Shown here: positions 1 through 12,134 of the stretch, piece after piece | How positions within the stretch are numbered: position 1 is the stretch's first letter | Layout: the number at the start of each line of letters is the position of its first letter | Source: Saccoglossus kowalevskii | Taxonomy: Eukaryota > Hemichordata > Enteropneusta > Harrimaniidae | Assembly (NCBI RefSeq): GCF_000003605.2 | Contig: NW_003124545.1 | Coordinates: forward strand, 1 to 64,000 | Length of the DNA stretch: 64,000 nucleotides | Direction of reading: 5' to 3' | Notes under the pieces: generated by a model | The model's database searches: none | What the model saw: the letters and a program-made list of their open reading frames with translations, nothing else | What the model was told of the DNA's origin: nothing | Made by a program: the position numbers and the translations under genes

Positions 1-870
1 TCATCAGTGTGGATGGATTATAACTGTCAGCTGGTTACATATTGTTGGTATGGTTCTATTTGTGTAGAATATTCAGTATAGAGTAGATATATCAGTGTCG
101 ATGGATTGTAACTGACAGCTGGTATCATATTGTTGGTATGGTTCTATTTGGGTAGAGTCTTCAGTACATAGTAGACATATCAGTGTGGATGGATTGTAAC
201 TGACCGCTGGAATCATATTGTTGGTATGGTTCTATTTGGGTAGAGTCTTCAGTATAGAGTAGATGTATCAGTGTGGATGGATTGTAACTGACAGCTGGTA
301 TCATTTTGTTTGTATGGTTCTATTTGGATAGTCTTTAGTATAGAGTAGATATATCAGTGTGGGTGGATTGTAACTGACAGCTGGTATCATATTGTTGGTA
401 TGGTTCTATTTGGGTAGAGTCTTTAGTATAGAGTAGAAATATCAGTGTGGATGGAATATAACTGACAGCTGGTATCATATTGTTGGTATGGTTCTATTTG
501 TGTAGAGTCTTTAGTATAGAGTAGATATATCAGTGTGGATGGATTGTAACTGACAGCTGGTATCATATTGTTGGCATGGTTCTATTTGGGTAGAGTCTTC
601 AGTATATAGTAGACATATCAGTGTGGATGGATTGTAACTGACAGCTGGTATCATATTGTTGGTATGGTTCTATTTGTGTAGAATATTCAGTATAGAGTAG
701 ATATATCAGTGTGGATGGATTGTAACTGACAGCTGGTATCATATTGTTGGTATGGTTCTATTTGGGTAGAGTCTTCAGTATATAGTAGATATATCAGTGT
801 GGATGGATTGTAACTGACAGCTGGTATCATATTGTTGGTATGGTTCTATTTGGGTAGAGTCTTCAGTATA
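1..870 (+). repeat. Domain I-a: left-edge block, copy of 30072-30941
   Basis: About ten satellite units with a distinctive series of rare variants: actgtcagctggttac near 20, gtcgatgg near 90, gtacatagtagacat near 165, accgctggaatc near 205, an 86-bp unit near 330 (ggatagtcttta), ggaatataac near 455 and ggcatgg near 575. The same series in the same order recurs at 30072-30941 (offset 30071), and most of it recurs at 27084-27740. Only isolated differences were noticed. It is a block copied within the array, cut by the window edge. Confidence 0.85.
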
Positions 871-1234
871 GAGTAGATATATCAGTGTAGATGGATTATA
901 ACTGACAGCTGGTATCATATTGTTGGTATGGTTCTATTTGAGTAGAATATTCAGTATAGAGTAGATATATCAGTGTGGATGGATTGTAACTGACAGCTGG
1001 TATCATATTGTTGGTATGGTTCTATTTGGGTAGAGTCTTCAGTATAGAGTAGATATATCAGTGTGGATGGATTATAACTGACAGCTGGTATCATATTGTT
1101 GGTATGGTTCTATTTGTGTAGAGTCTTTAGTATAGAGTAGATATATCAGTGTGGATGGATTGTAACTGACAGCTGGTATCATATTGTTGGTATGGTTCTA
1201 TTTGGGTAGAGTCTTTAGTATAGAGTAGATATAT

Positions 1235-4200
1235 CAGTGTAGATGGATTATAACTGACAGCTGGTATCATAGTGTTGGTGTAGTTCTATTTGTGTAGAAT
1301 ATTCAGTATACAGTAGATATATCAGTGTGAATGGATTGTAACTGACAGCTGGTATCATATTGTTGGTATGGTTCTATTTGGGTAGAGTCTTCAGTATAGA
1401 GTAGATATATCAGTGTAGATGGATTATAACTGACTGCTGGAATTATATTGTTGGTATGGTTCTATTTGTGTAGAATATTCAGTATAGAGTAGATATATCA
1501 GTGTGGATGGATTGTAACTGACAGCTGGTATCATATTGTTGGTATGGTTCTATTTGGGTAGAGTCTTCAGTATAGAGTAGATATATCATTGTGGATGGAT
1601 TGTAACTGACAGCTGGTATCATATTGTTGGTATGGTTCTATTTGGTTAGAGTCTTCAGTATAGAGTAGATATATCAGTGTGGATGGATTGTAACTGACAG
1701 CTGGTATCATATTGTTGGTATGGTTCTATTTGGGTAGAGTCTTCAGTATAGAGTAGATATAACAGTGTAGATGGATTATAACTGACAGCTGGTATCATAT
1801 TGTTGGTATGGTTCTATTTGTGTAGAATATTCAGTATAGAGTAGATATATCAGTGTGGATGGATTGTAACTGACAGCTGGTATCATATTGTTGATATGGT
1901 TCTATTTGGGTAGAGTCTTCAGTATAGAGTAGATATATCAGTGTGGATGGATTATAACTGACAGCTGGTATCATATTGTTGGTATGGTTCTATTTGTGTA
2001 GAGTCTTTAGTATAGAGTAGATATATCAGTGTGGATGGATTGTAACTGACAGCTGGTATCATATTGTTGGTATGGTTCTATTTGGGTAGAGTCTTTAGTA
2101 TAGAGTAGATATATCAGTGTAGATGGATTATAACTGACAGCTGGTATCATATTGTTGGTATGGTTCTATTTGTGTAGAATATTCAGTATAGAGTAGATAT
2201 ATCATTGTGGATGGATTGTAACTGACAGCTGGTATCATATTGTTGGTATGGTTCTATTTGGGTAGAGTCTTTAGTATAGAGTAGATATATCAGTGTAGAT
2301 GGATTATAACTGACAGCTGGTATCATATTGTTGGTATGGTTCTATTTGTGTAGAATATTCAGTATAGAGTAGATATATCAGTGTGGATGGATTGTAACTG
2401 ACAGCTGGTATCATATTGTTGGTATGGTTCTATTTGTGTAGAATATTCAGTATAGAGTAGATATATCAGTGTGGATGGATTGTAACTGACAGCTGGTGTC
2501 ATATTGTTGGTATGGTTCTATTTGGGTAGAGTCTTCAGTATAGAGTAGATATATCAGTGTGGATGGATTGTAACTGACAGCTGGTATCATATTGTTGGTA
2601 TGGTTCTATTTGGTTAGAGTCTTCAGTATAGAGTAGATATATCAGTGTGGATGGACTATAACTGACAGCTGGTATCATATTGCTGGTATGGTTCTATTTG
2701 GGTAGAGTCTTCAGTATAGAGTAGATATATCAGTATGGATGGATTGTAACTGACAGCTGGTATCATATTGTTGGTATGGTTCTATTTGTGTAGAATATTC
2801 AGCATAGAGTAGATATATCAGTGTGGATGGATTGTAACTGACAGCTGGTATTATATTGTTGGTATGGTTCTATTTGGGTAGAGTCTTCAGTATAGAGTAG
2901 ATATATCAGTGTGGATGGATTATAACTGACAGCTGGTATCATATTGTTGGTATGGTTCTATTTGTGTAGAGTCTTTAGTATAGAGTAGATATATCAGTGT
3001 GGATGGATTGTAACTGACAGCTGGTATCATATTGTTGGTATGGTTCTATTTGGGTAGAGTCTTTAGTATAGAGTAGATATATCAGTGTAGATGGATTATA
3101 ACTGACAGCTGGTATCATATTGTTGGTATGGTTCTATTTGTGTAGAATATTCAGTATAGAGTAGATATATCAGTGTGGATGGATTGTAACTGACAGCTGG
3201 TATCATATTGTTGGTATGGTTCTATTTGGGTAGAGTCTTCAGTATAGAGTAGATATATCAGTGTAGATGGATTATAACTGACAGCTGGTATCATAGTGTT
3301 GGTGTAGTTATATTTGTGTAGAATATTCAGCAAAGAGTAGATATATCAGTGTGAATGGATTGTTACTGACAGCTGGTATCATATTGTTGGTATGGTTCTA
3401 TTTGGGTAGAGTCTTCAGTATAGAGTAGATATATCAGTGTAGATGGATTATAACTGACTGCTGGTATCATATTGTTGGTATGGTTCTATTTGTGTAGAAT
3501 ATTCAGTATAGAGTAGATATATCAGTGTGGATGGATTGTAACTGACAGCTGGTATCATATTGTTGGTATGGTTCTATTTGGGGAGAGTCTTCAGTATAGA
3601 GTAGATATATCATTGTGGATGGATTGTAACTGACAGCTGGTATCATATTGTTGGTATGGTTCTATTTGGTTAGAGTCTTCAGTATAGAGTAGATATATCA
3701 GTGTGGATGGATTGTAACTGACAGCTGGTATCATATTGTTGGTATGGTTCTATTTGGGTAGAGTCTTCAGTATAGAGTAGATATAACAGTGTAGATGGAT
3801 TATAACTGACAGCTGGTATCATATTGTTGGTATGGTTCTATTTGTGTAGAATATTCAGTATAAAGTAGATATATCAGTGTGGATGGATTGTAACTGACAG
3901 CTGGTATCATATTGTTGATATGGTTCTATTTGGGTAGAGTCTTCAGTATAGAGTAGATATATCAGTGTGGATGGATTATAACTGACAGCTGGTATCATAT
4001 TGTTGGTATGGTTCTATTTGTGTAGAGTCTTTAGTATAGAGTAGATATATCAGTGTGGATGGATTGTAACTGACAGCTGGTATCATATTGTTGGTATGGT
4101 TCTATTTGGGTAGAGTCTTTAGTATAGAGTAGATATATCAGTGTAGATGGATTATAACTGACAGCTGGTATCATATTGTTGGTATGGTTCTATTTGTGTA

Positions 4201-4420
4201 GAATATTCAGTATAGAGTAGATATATCAGTGTGGATGGATTGTAACTGACAGCTGGTATCATATTGTTGGTATGGTTCTATTTGGGTAGAGTCTTTAGTA
4301 TAGAGTAGATATATCAGTGTAGATGGATTATAACTGACAGCTGGTATCATATTGTTGGTATGGTTCTATTTGTGTAGAATATTCAGTATAGAGTAGATAT
4401 ATCAGTGTGGATGGATTGTA
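1235..4420 (+). repeat. 2024-bp higher-order repeat (23 units)
   Basis: Rare markers recur at an offset of exactly 2024 bp (23 x 88). They include agtgttggtg at 1271 and 3295, aacagtgtag at 1761 and 3785, and ttgatatgg near 1890 and 3914, together with cattgtgg and ggttagag units between them. The correspondence is unbroken from about 1235-2395 to about 3259-4419. Outside it, flanking units match only after adding or removing one or two units. This indicates duplication by unequal exchange followed by small changes. Confidence 0.8.
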
Positions 4421-6043
4421 ACTGACAGCTGGTATCATATTGTTGGTATGGTTCTATTTGGGTAGAGTCTTCAGTATAGAGTAGATATATCAGTGTAGAT
4501 GGATTATAACTGACTGCTGGTATCATATTGTTGGTATGGTTCTATTTGTGTAGAATATTCAGTATAGAGTAGATATATCAGTGTGGATGGATTGTAACTG
4601 ACAGCTGGTGTCATATTGTTGGTATGGTTCTATTTGGGTAGAGTCTTCAGTATAGAGTAGATATATCAGTGTGGATGGATTGTAACTGACAGCTGGTATC
4701 ATATTGTTGGTATGGTTCTATTTGGTTAGAGTCTTCAGTATAGAGTAGATATATCAGTATGGATGGATTGTAACTGACAGCTGGTATCATATTGTTGGTA
4801 TGGTTCTATTTGGGGAGAGTCTTCAGTATAGAGTAGATATATCATTGTGGATGGATTGTAACTTACAGCTGGTATCATATTGTTGGTATGGTTCTATTTG
4901 GTTAGAGTCTTCAGTATAGAGTAGATATATCAGTGTGGATGGATTGTAACTGACAGCTGGTATCATATTGTTGGTATGGTTCTATTTGGGTAGAGTCTTC
5001 AGTATAGAGTAGATATAACAGTGTAGATGGATTATAACTGACAGCTGGTATCATATTGTTGGTATGGTTCTATTTGTGTAGAGTCTTTAGTATAGAGTAG
5101 ATATATCAGTGTGGATGGATTGTAACTGACAGCTGGTATCATATTGTTGGTATGGTTCTATTTGGGTAGAGTCTTTAGTATAGAGTAGATATATCAGTGT
5201 AGATGGATTATAACTGACAGCTGGTATCATATTGTTGGTATGGTTCTATTTGTGTAGAATATTCAGTATAGAGTAGATATGTCAGTGTGGATGGATTGTA
5301 ACTGACAGCTGGTATCATATTGTTGGTATGGTTCTATTTGGGTAGAGTCTTTAGTATAGAGTAGATATATCAGTGTAGATGGATTATAACTGACAGCTGG
5401 TATCATATTGTTGGTATTGTCCTATTTGTGTAGAATATTCAGTATAGAGTAGATATATCAGTGTGGATGGATTGTAACTGACAGCTGGTATCATATTGTT
5501 GGTATGGTTCTATTTGGGTAGAGTCTTTAGTATAGAGTAGATATATCAGTGTAGATGGATTATAACTGACAGCTGGTATCATATTGTTGGTATGGTTCTA
5601 TTTGTGTAGAATATTCAGTATAGAGTAGATATATCAGTGTGGATGGATTGTAACTGACAGCTGGTATCATATTGTTGGTATGGTTCTATTTGGGTAGAGT
5701 CTTCAGTATAGAGTAGATATATCAGTGTAGATGGATTATAACTGACTGCTGGTATCATATTGTTGGTATGGTTCTATTTGTGTAGAATATTCAGTATAGA
5801 GTAGATATATCAGTGTGGATGGATTGTAACTGACAGCTGGTGTCATATTGTTGGTATGGTTCTATTTGGGTAGAGTCTTCAGTATAGAGTAGATATATCA
5901 GTGTGGATGGATTGTAACTGACAGCTGGTATCATATTGTTGGTATGGTTCTATTTGGTTAGAGTCTTCAGTATAGAGTAGATATATCAGTATGGATGGAT
6001 TGTAACTGACAGCTGGTATCATATTGTTGGTATGGTTCTATTT
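3580..6043 (+). repeat. 1232-bp tandem duplication (14 units)
   Basis: Markers repeat at 1232 bp: ggggagag at 3580 and 4812, aacagtgtag at 3785 and 5017, and ctggtgtcat at 4607 and 5839. The copies differ mainly near 5017-5100. There one unit of the second copy starts like the B form and ends like the tgtgtagagtctttag form, so it looks like a recombination hybrid within a unit. The two copies overlap the 2024-bp repeat, so repeat levels are nested. Confidence 0.8.
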
Positions 6044-8270
6044 GGGTAGAGTCTTCAGTATAGAGTAGATATATCAGGGTAGATGGATTATAACTGACAG
6101 CTGGTATCATATTGTTGGTATGGTTCTATTTGTGTAGAATATTCAGCATAGAGTAGATATATCAGTGTGGATGGATTGTAACTGACAGCTGGTATCATAT
6201 TGTTGGTATGGTTCTATTTGGGTAGAGTCTTCAGTATAGAGTAGATATATCAGTGTGGATGGATTATAACTGACAGCTGGTATCATATTGTTGGTATGGT
6301 TCTATTTGTGTAGAGTCTTTAGTATAGAGTAGATATATCAGTGTGGATGGATTGTAACTGACAGCTGGTATCATATTGTTGGTATGGTTCTATTTGGGTA
6401 GAGTCTTTAGTATAGAGTAGATATATCAGTGTAGATGGATTATAACTGACAGCTGGTATCATATTGTTGGTATGGTTCTATTTGTGTAGAATATTCAGTA
6501 TAGAGTAGATATATCAGTGTGGATGGATTGTAACTGACAGCTGGTATCATATTGTTGGTATGGTTCTATTTGGGTAGAGTCTTCAGTATAGAGTAGATAT
6601 ATCAGTGTAGATGGATTATAACTGACTGCTGGTATCATATTGTTGGTATGGTTCTATTTGTGTAGAATATTCAGTATAGAGTAGATATATCAGTGTGGAT
6701 GGATTGTAACTGACAGCTGGTATCATATTGTTGGTAGGGTTCTATTTGGGTAGAGTCTTCAGTATAGAGTAGATATATCAGTGTGGATGGATTGTAACTG
6801 ACAGCTGGTATCATATTGTTGGTATGGTTCTATTTGGGTAGAGTCTTTAGTATAGAGTAGATATATCAGTGTGGGTGGATTGTAACTGACAGCTGGTATC
6901 ATATTGTTGGTATGGTTCTATTTGAGTAGAGTCTTCAGTATAGAGTAGATATATCAGTGTGGATGGATTGTAACTGACAGCTGGTATCATATTGTTGGTA
7001 TGGTTCTATTTTAGTAGAGTCTTTAGTATAGAGTAGATATATCAGTATGGATGGATTGTAACTGACAGCTGGTATCATATTGTTGGTATGGTTCTATTTT
7101 AGTAGAGTCGTCAGTATAGAGTAGATATATCAGTGTGGATGGATTGTAACTGACAGCTGGTATCATATTGTTGGTATGGTTCTATTTGGGTAGAGTCTTC
7201 AGTATACAGTAGATATATCAGTGTGGATGGATTGTAACTGACAGCTGGTATCATATTGTTGGTATGGTTCTATTTGGGTAGAGTCTTCAGTATAGAGTAG
7301 ATATATCAGTGTGGATGGATTGTAACTGACAGCTGGTATCATATTGTTGGTATGGTTCTATTTGGGTAGAGTCTTCAGTATAGAGTAGATATATCAGTAT
7401 GGATGGATTGTAACTGACAGCTGGTATCATACTGTTGGTATGGTTCTATTTGGGTAGAGTCTTCAGTATAGAGTAGATATATTAGTATGGATGGATTGTA
7501 ACTGACAGCTGGTATCATACTGTTGGTATGGTTCTATTTGGGTAGTCTTCAGTATAGAGTAGATATATCAGTGTGGATGGATTGTAACTGACAGCTGGTA
7601 TCATATTGTTGGTTTGGTTCTATTTGGGTGGAGTCTTCAGTATAGAGTAGATATATCAGTGTGGATGGATTGTAACTGACAGCTGGTATCATATTGTTGG
7701 TATGGTTCTATTTGGGTAGAGTCTTCAGTATAGAGTAGATATATCAGTGTGGATGGATTGTAACTGACAGCTGGTATCATATTGTTGGTATGGTTCTATT
7801 TGGGTATAGTCTTCAGTATAGAGTAGATATATCAGTGTGGATGGATTGTAACTGACAGCTGGTATCATATTGTTGGTGTGGTTCTATTTGGGTAGAGTCT
7901 ACAGTATAGAGTAGATATATCAGTATGGATGGATTGTAACTGACAGCTGGTATCATAATGTTGGTATGGTTCTATTTGGGTAGAGTCTTCAGTATAGAGT
8001 AGATATATCAGTATGGATGAATTGTAACTGACATCTGGTATCATACTGTTGGTATGGTTCTATTTGGGTAGAGTCTTCAGTATAGAGTAGATATATCAGT
8101 GTGGATGGATTGTAACTGACAGCTGGTATCATATTGTTGGTGTGGTTCTATTTGGGCAGAGTCTTCAGTATAGAGTAGATATACCAGTGTAGATGGATTG
8201 TAACTGACAGCTGGTATCATATTGTTGGTATGGTTCTATTTGGGTAGAGTCTTCAGTATAGAGTAGATAT

Positions 8271-8358
8271 ATCAGTGTGGATGGATTGTAACTGACAGCT
8301 GGTATCATATTGTTGGTATGGTTCTATTTGGGTAGAGTCTTCAGTATAGAGTAGATAT
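8271..8358 (+). repeat. Canonical 88-bp unit (reference copy)
   Basis: This copy matches the majority base at every position and is used here as the reference. Landmarks by unit position are gattgtaac at 14-22, CAGCTG (PvuII site, also an E-box shape) at 26-31, GGTAT at 31-35 and again at 45-49, and TAGAGT at 63-68 and again at 77-82. The palindrome GATATATC straddles the junction to the next unit (84 to 3). The base count is A22 C8 G25 T33, so the plus strand is 66% G+T and no CpG occurs. The two short direct repeats are both 14 bp apart, which may be a trace of an older, shorter unit. Confidence 0.95.
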
Positions 8359-8446
8359 ATCAGTATGGATGGGTTGTAACTGACAGCTGGTATCATACTG
8401 TTGGTATGGTTCTATTTGGGTAGAATCTTCAGTATAGAGTAGATAT

Positions 8447-8520
8447 ATTAGTATGGATGGATTGTAACTGACAGCTGGTATGGTTCTATTTGGGTAGAGT
8501 CTTCAGTATAGAGTAGATAT
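8447..8520 (+). repeat. 74-bp unit with a 14-bp internal deletion
   Basis: This unit runs attagtatgg...acagctggtatggttc and lacks the 14 bp between the two GGTAT copies of the canonical unit, leaving one GGTAT. That is the expected product of slippage or recombination between 5-bp direct repeats. The corresponding unit of the 2378-bp-offset copy, near 10811, is full length. The unit at 17591-17664 shares the deletion. Confidence 0.9.
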
Positions 8521-8872
8521 ATCAGTGTGGATGGATTGTAACTGACAGCTGGTATCATATTGTTGGTATGGTTCTATTTGGGTGGAGTCTTCAGTATAGA
8601 GTAGATATATCAGTGTGGATGGATTGCAACTGACAGCTGGTATCATATTGTTGGTATGGTTCTATTTGGGTAGAGTCTTCAGTATAGAGTAGATATATCA
8701 GTGTGGATGGATTGTAACTGACAGCTGGTATCATATTGTTGGTATGGTTCTATTTGGGTATAGTCTTCAGTATAGAGTAGATATATCAGTGTGGATGGAT
8801 TGTAACTGACAGCTGGTATCATATTGTTGGTGTGGTTCTATTTGGGTAGAGTCTTCAGTATAGAGTAGATAT

Positions 8873-8962
8873 ATCAGTATGGATGGATTGTAACTGACAG
8901 CTGGTATCATAATGTTGGTATGGTTCTATTTGGGTAGAGTCTTCAGCATATAGTGTAGATAT
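8873..8962 (+). repeat. 90-bp unit (agcatatagtgtag), copy 1 of 3
   Basis: A unit with cataatgttgg and a 2-bp gain near its end (agcatatagtgtag instead of agtatagagtag). Identical-looking forms are at 11251-11340 and 12045-12134. The trio marks the 2378- and 794-bp higher-order offsets. The extra 2 bp explain why those offsets are 27 x 88 + 2 and 9 x 88 + 2. Confidence 0.9.
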
Positions 8963-11250
8963 ATCAGTATGCATGAATTGTAACTGACATCTGGTATCAT
9001 ACTGTTGGTATGGTTCTATTTGGGTAGAGTCTTCAGTATAGAGTAGATATATCAGTATGGATGGATTGTAACTGACAGCTGGTATCATATTGTTGGTATG
9101 GTTCTATTTGGGTAGAGTCTTCAGTATAGAGTAGATATATCAGTGTGGATGGATTGTAACTGACAGCTGGTATCATATTGTTGGTGTGGTTCTATTTGGG
9201 CAGAGTCTTCAGTATAGAGTAGATATACCAGTGTAGATGGATTGTAACTGACAGCTGGTATCATATTGGTGGTATGGTTCTATTTGGGTAGAGTCTTCAG
9301 TATAGAGTAGATATATCAGTGTGGATGGATTGTAACTGACAGCTGGTATCATATTGTTGGTATGATTCTATTTGGGTAGAGTCTTCAGTATAGAGTAGAT
9401 ATATCAGTGTGGATGGATTGTAACTGACAGCTGGTATCATATTGTTGGTATGGTTCTATTTGGGTAGAGTCTTTAGTATAGAGTAGATATATAAGTGTGG
9501 ATGGATTATAACTGACAGCTGGTATCATATTGCTGGTATGGTTCTATTTGTGTAGAGTCTTTAGTATAGAGTAGATATATCAGTGTGGATGGATTGTAAC
9601 TGACAGCTGGTGTCATATTGTTGGTATGGTTCTATTTGGGTAGAGTCTTCAGTATAGAGTAGATATATCAGTGTGGATGGATTGTAACTGACAGCTGGTA
9701 TCATATTGTTGGTATGGTTCTATTTGGGTGGAGTCTTCAGTATAGAGTAGATATATCAGTGTGGATGGATTGTAACTGACAGCTGGTATCATATTGTTGG
9801 TATGGTTCTATTTGGGTAGAGTCTTCAGTATAGAGTAGATATATCAGTATGGATGGATTGTAACTGACAGCTGGTATCATATTGTTGGTATGGTTCTATT
9901 TGGGTAGAGTCTTCAGTATATAGTAGATATATCAGTATGGATGGATTGTAACTGACAGCTGGTATCATACTGTTGGTATGGTTCTATTTGGGTAGAGTCT
10001 TCAGTATAGAGTAGATATATCAGTATGGATGGATTGTAACTGACAGCTGGTATCATATTGTTGGTATGGTTCTATTTGGGTAGAGTCTTCAGTATAGAGT
10101 AGATATATCAGTGTGGATGGATTGTAACTGACAGCTGGTATCATATTGTTGGTATGGTTCTATTTGGGTAGAGTCTTCAGTATAGAGTAGATATATCAGT
10201 GTGGATGGATTGTAACTGACAGCTGGTATCATATTGTTGGTATGGTTGTATTTGGGTAAGGTCGTCAGTATAGAGTAGATATATCAGTGTGGATGGATTG
10301 TAACTGACCGCTGGTATCATATTGTTGGTATGGTTCTATTTGGGTAGAGTCTTCAGTATAGAGTAGATATATCAGTATGGATGGATTGTAACTGACCGCT
10401 GGTATCATATTGTTGGTATGGTTCTATTTGGGTAGAGTCTTCAGTATAGAGTAGATATATCGGTGTGGATGGATTGTAACTGACAGCTGGTATCATATTG
10501 TTGGTATGGTTCTATTTGGGTGGAGTCTTCAGTATAGAGTAGATATATCAGTGTAGATGGATTGTAACTGACAGCTGGTATCATATTGTTGGTATGGTTC
10601 TATTTGGGTAGAGTCTTCAGTATAGAGTAGATATATCAGTGTGGATGGATTGTAACTGACAGCTGGTATCATATTGTTGGTATGGTTCTATTTGGGTAGA
10701 GTCTTCAGTATAGAGTAGATATATCAGTATGGATGGGTTGTAACTGACAGCTGGTATCATACTGTTGGTATGGTTCTATTTGGGTAGAGTCTTCAGTATA
10801 GAGTAGATATATTAGTATGGATGGATTGTAACTGACAGCTGGTATCATACTGTTGGTATGGTTCTATTTGGGTAGAGTCTTCAGTATAGAGTAGATATAT
10901 CAGTGTGGATGGATTGTAACTGACAGCTGGTATCATATTGTTGGTATGGTTCTATTTGGGTGGAGTCTTCAGTATAGAGTAGATATATCAGTGTGGATGG
11001 ATTGCAACTGACAGCTGGTATCATATTGTTGGTATGGTTCTATTTGGGTAGAGTCTTCAGTATAGAGTAGATATATCAGTGTGGATGGATTGTAACTGAC
11101 AGCTGGTATCATATTGTTGGTATGGTTCTATTTGGGTATAGTCTTCAGTATAGAGTAGATATATCAGTGTGGATGGATTGTAACTGACAGCTGGTATCAT
11201 ATTGTTGGTGTGGTTCTATTTGGGTAGAGTCTTCAGTATAGAGTAGATAT

Positions 11251-11340
11251 ATCAGTATGGATGGATTGTAACTGACAGCTGGTATCATAATGTTGGTATG
11301 GTTCTATTTGGGTAGAGTCTTCAGCATATAGTGTAGATAT
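11251..11340 (+). repeat. 90-bp unit (agcatatagtgtag), copy 2 of 3
   Basis: Same variant unit as 8873-8962, 2378 bp downstream. It is followed by the same neighbours (gcatgaattg with gacatctgg), so it was duplicated as part of a longer block and not created twice. Confidence 0.9.
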
Positions 11341-12044
11341 ATCAGTATGCATGAATTGTAACTGACATCTGGTATCATACTGTTGGTATGGTTCTATTTG
11401 GGTAGAGTCTTCAGTATAGAGTAGATATATCAGTATGGATGGATTGTAACTGACAGCTGGTATCATATTGTTGGTATGGTTCTATTTGGGTAGAGTCTTC
11501 AGTATAGAGTAGATATATCAGTGTGGATGGATTGTAACTGACAGCTGGTATCATATTGTTGGTGTGGTTCTATTTGGGCAGAGTCTTCAGTATAGAGTAG
11601 ATATACCAGTGTAGATGGATTGTAACTGACAGCTGGTATCATATTGTTGGTATGGTTCTATTTGGGTAGAGTATTCAGTATAGAGTAGATATATCAGTGT
11701 GGATGGATTGTAACTGACAGCTGGTATCATATTGTTGGTATGGTTCTATTTGGGTAGAGTCTTCAGTATAGAGTAGATATATCAGTATGGATGGGTTGTA
11801 ACTGACAGCTGGTATCATACTGTTGGTATGGTTCTATTTGGGTAGAGTCTTCAGTATAGAGTAGATATATTAGTATGGATGGATTGTAACTGACAGCTGG
11901 TATCATACTGTTGGTATGGTTCTATTTGGGTATAGTCTTCAGTATAGAGTAGATATATCAGTGTGGATGGATTGTAACTGACAGCTGGTATCATATTGTT
12001 GGTGTGGTTCTATTTGGGTAGAGTCTTCAGTATAGAGTAGATAT

Positions 12045-12134
12045 ATCAGTATGGATGGATTGTAACTGACAGCTGGTATCATAATGTTGGTATGGTTCTA
12101 TTTGGGTAGAGTCTTCAGCATATAGTGTAGATAT
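12045..12134 (+). repeat. 90-bp unit (agcatatagtgtag), copy 3 of 3
   Basis: Third copy, 794 bp after copy 2. Its next neighbour reads ggatgaattg where copies 1 and 2 read gcatgaattg. Its downstream neighbours (attggtgg, tatgattc, ataagtg) agree with copy 1 better than with copy 2. This suggests it derives from the copy-1 lineage, or that copy 2 was later changed. Confidence 0.85.

Larger units (their letters stand above)
871..6850 (+). repeat. Domain I-b: alternating 176-bp dimer array
   Basis: Two unit types alternate for most of this stretch. Type A has gtgtggatggattgtaac and gggtagagtcttcag. Type B has gtgtagatggattataac and tgtgtagaatattcag. A second B form has tgtgtagagtctttag. The alternation gives a 176-bp dimer. 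It is broken in places by runs of A units, such as those carrying cattgtgg near 1585 and 3609. No gene or unique sequence lies in this stretch. Confidence 0.85.

Noticed and set aside
3151-3333. Minus-strand open reading frame of 60 codons, repeated at 45597-45779
   Set aside because: It reads across two to three satellite units, has no domain, and recurs only because the 1-kb block at 2790-3784 was copied to 45236-46230. The 88-bp unit is one base more than a multiple of three, so the reading frame rotates each unit and meets a stop within about two to three units.
8271-8358. Hammerhead-ribozyme-like core on the minus strand
   Set aside because: The reverse complement contains CTGAAGA, which fits the CUGANGA half of a hammerhead core. 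The required GAAA half is absent from the canonical unit and I saw no suitable paired stems, so the match is likely chance.
8271-8358. CENP-B box
   Set aside because: The mammalian CENP-B box needs a TTCG...CGGG pattern. The unit is C-poor and has no CpG, and the CpG-bearing variants do not resemble the box on either strand.
8855-9088. Minus-strand reading frames of 77 codons at 8855, 11233 and 12027
   Set aside because: These are chance frames over units that include the 90-bp variant. The 2-bp gain shifts the frame and delays the stop. Their spacing (2378 and 794 bp) is that of the block repeat, and the peptide is a translated satellite.
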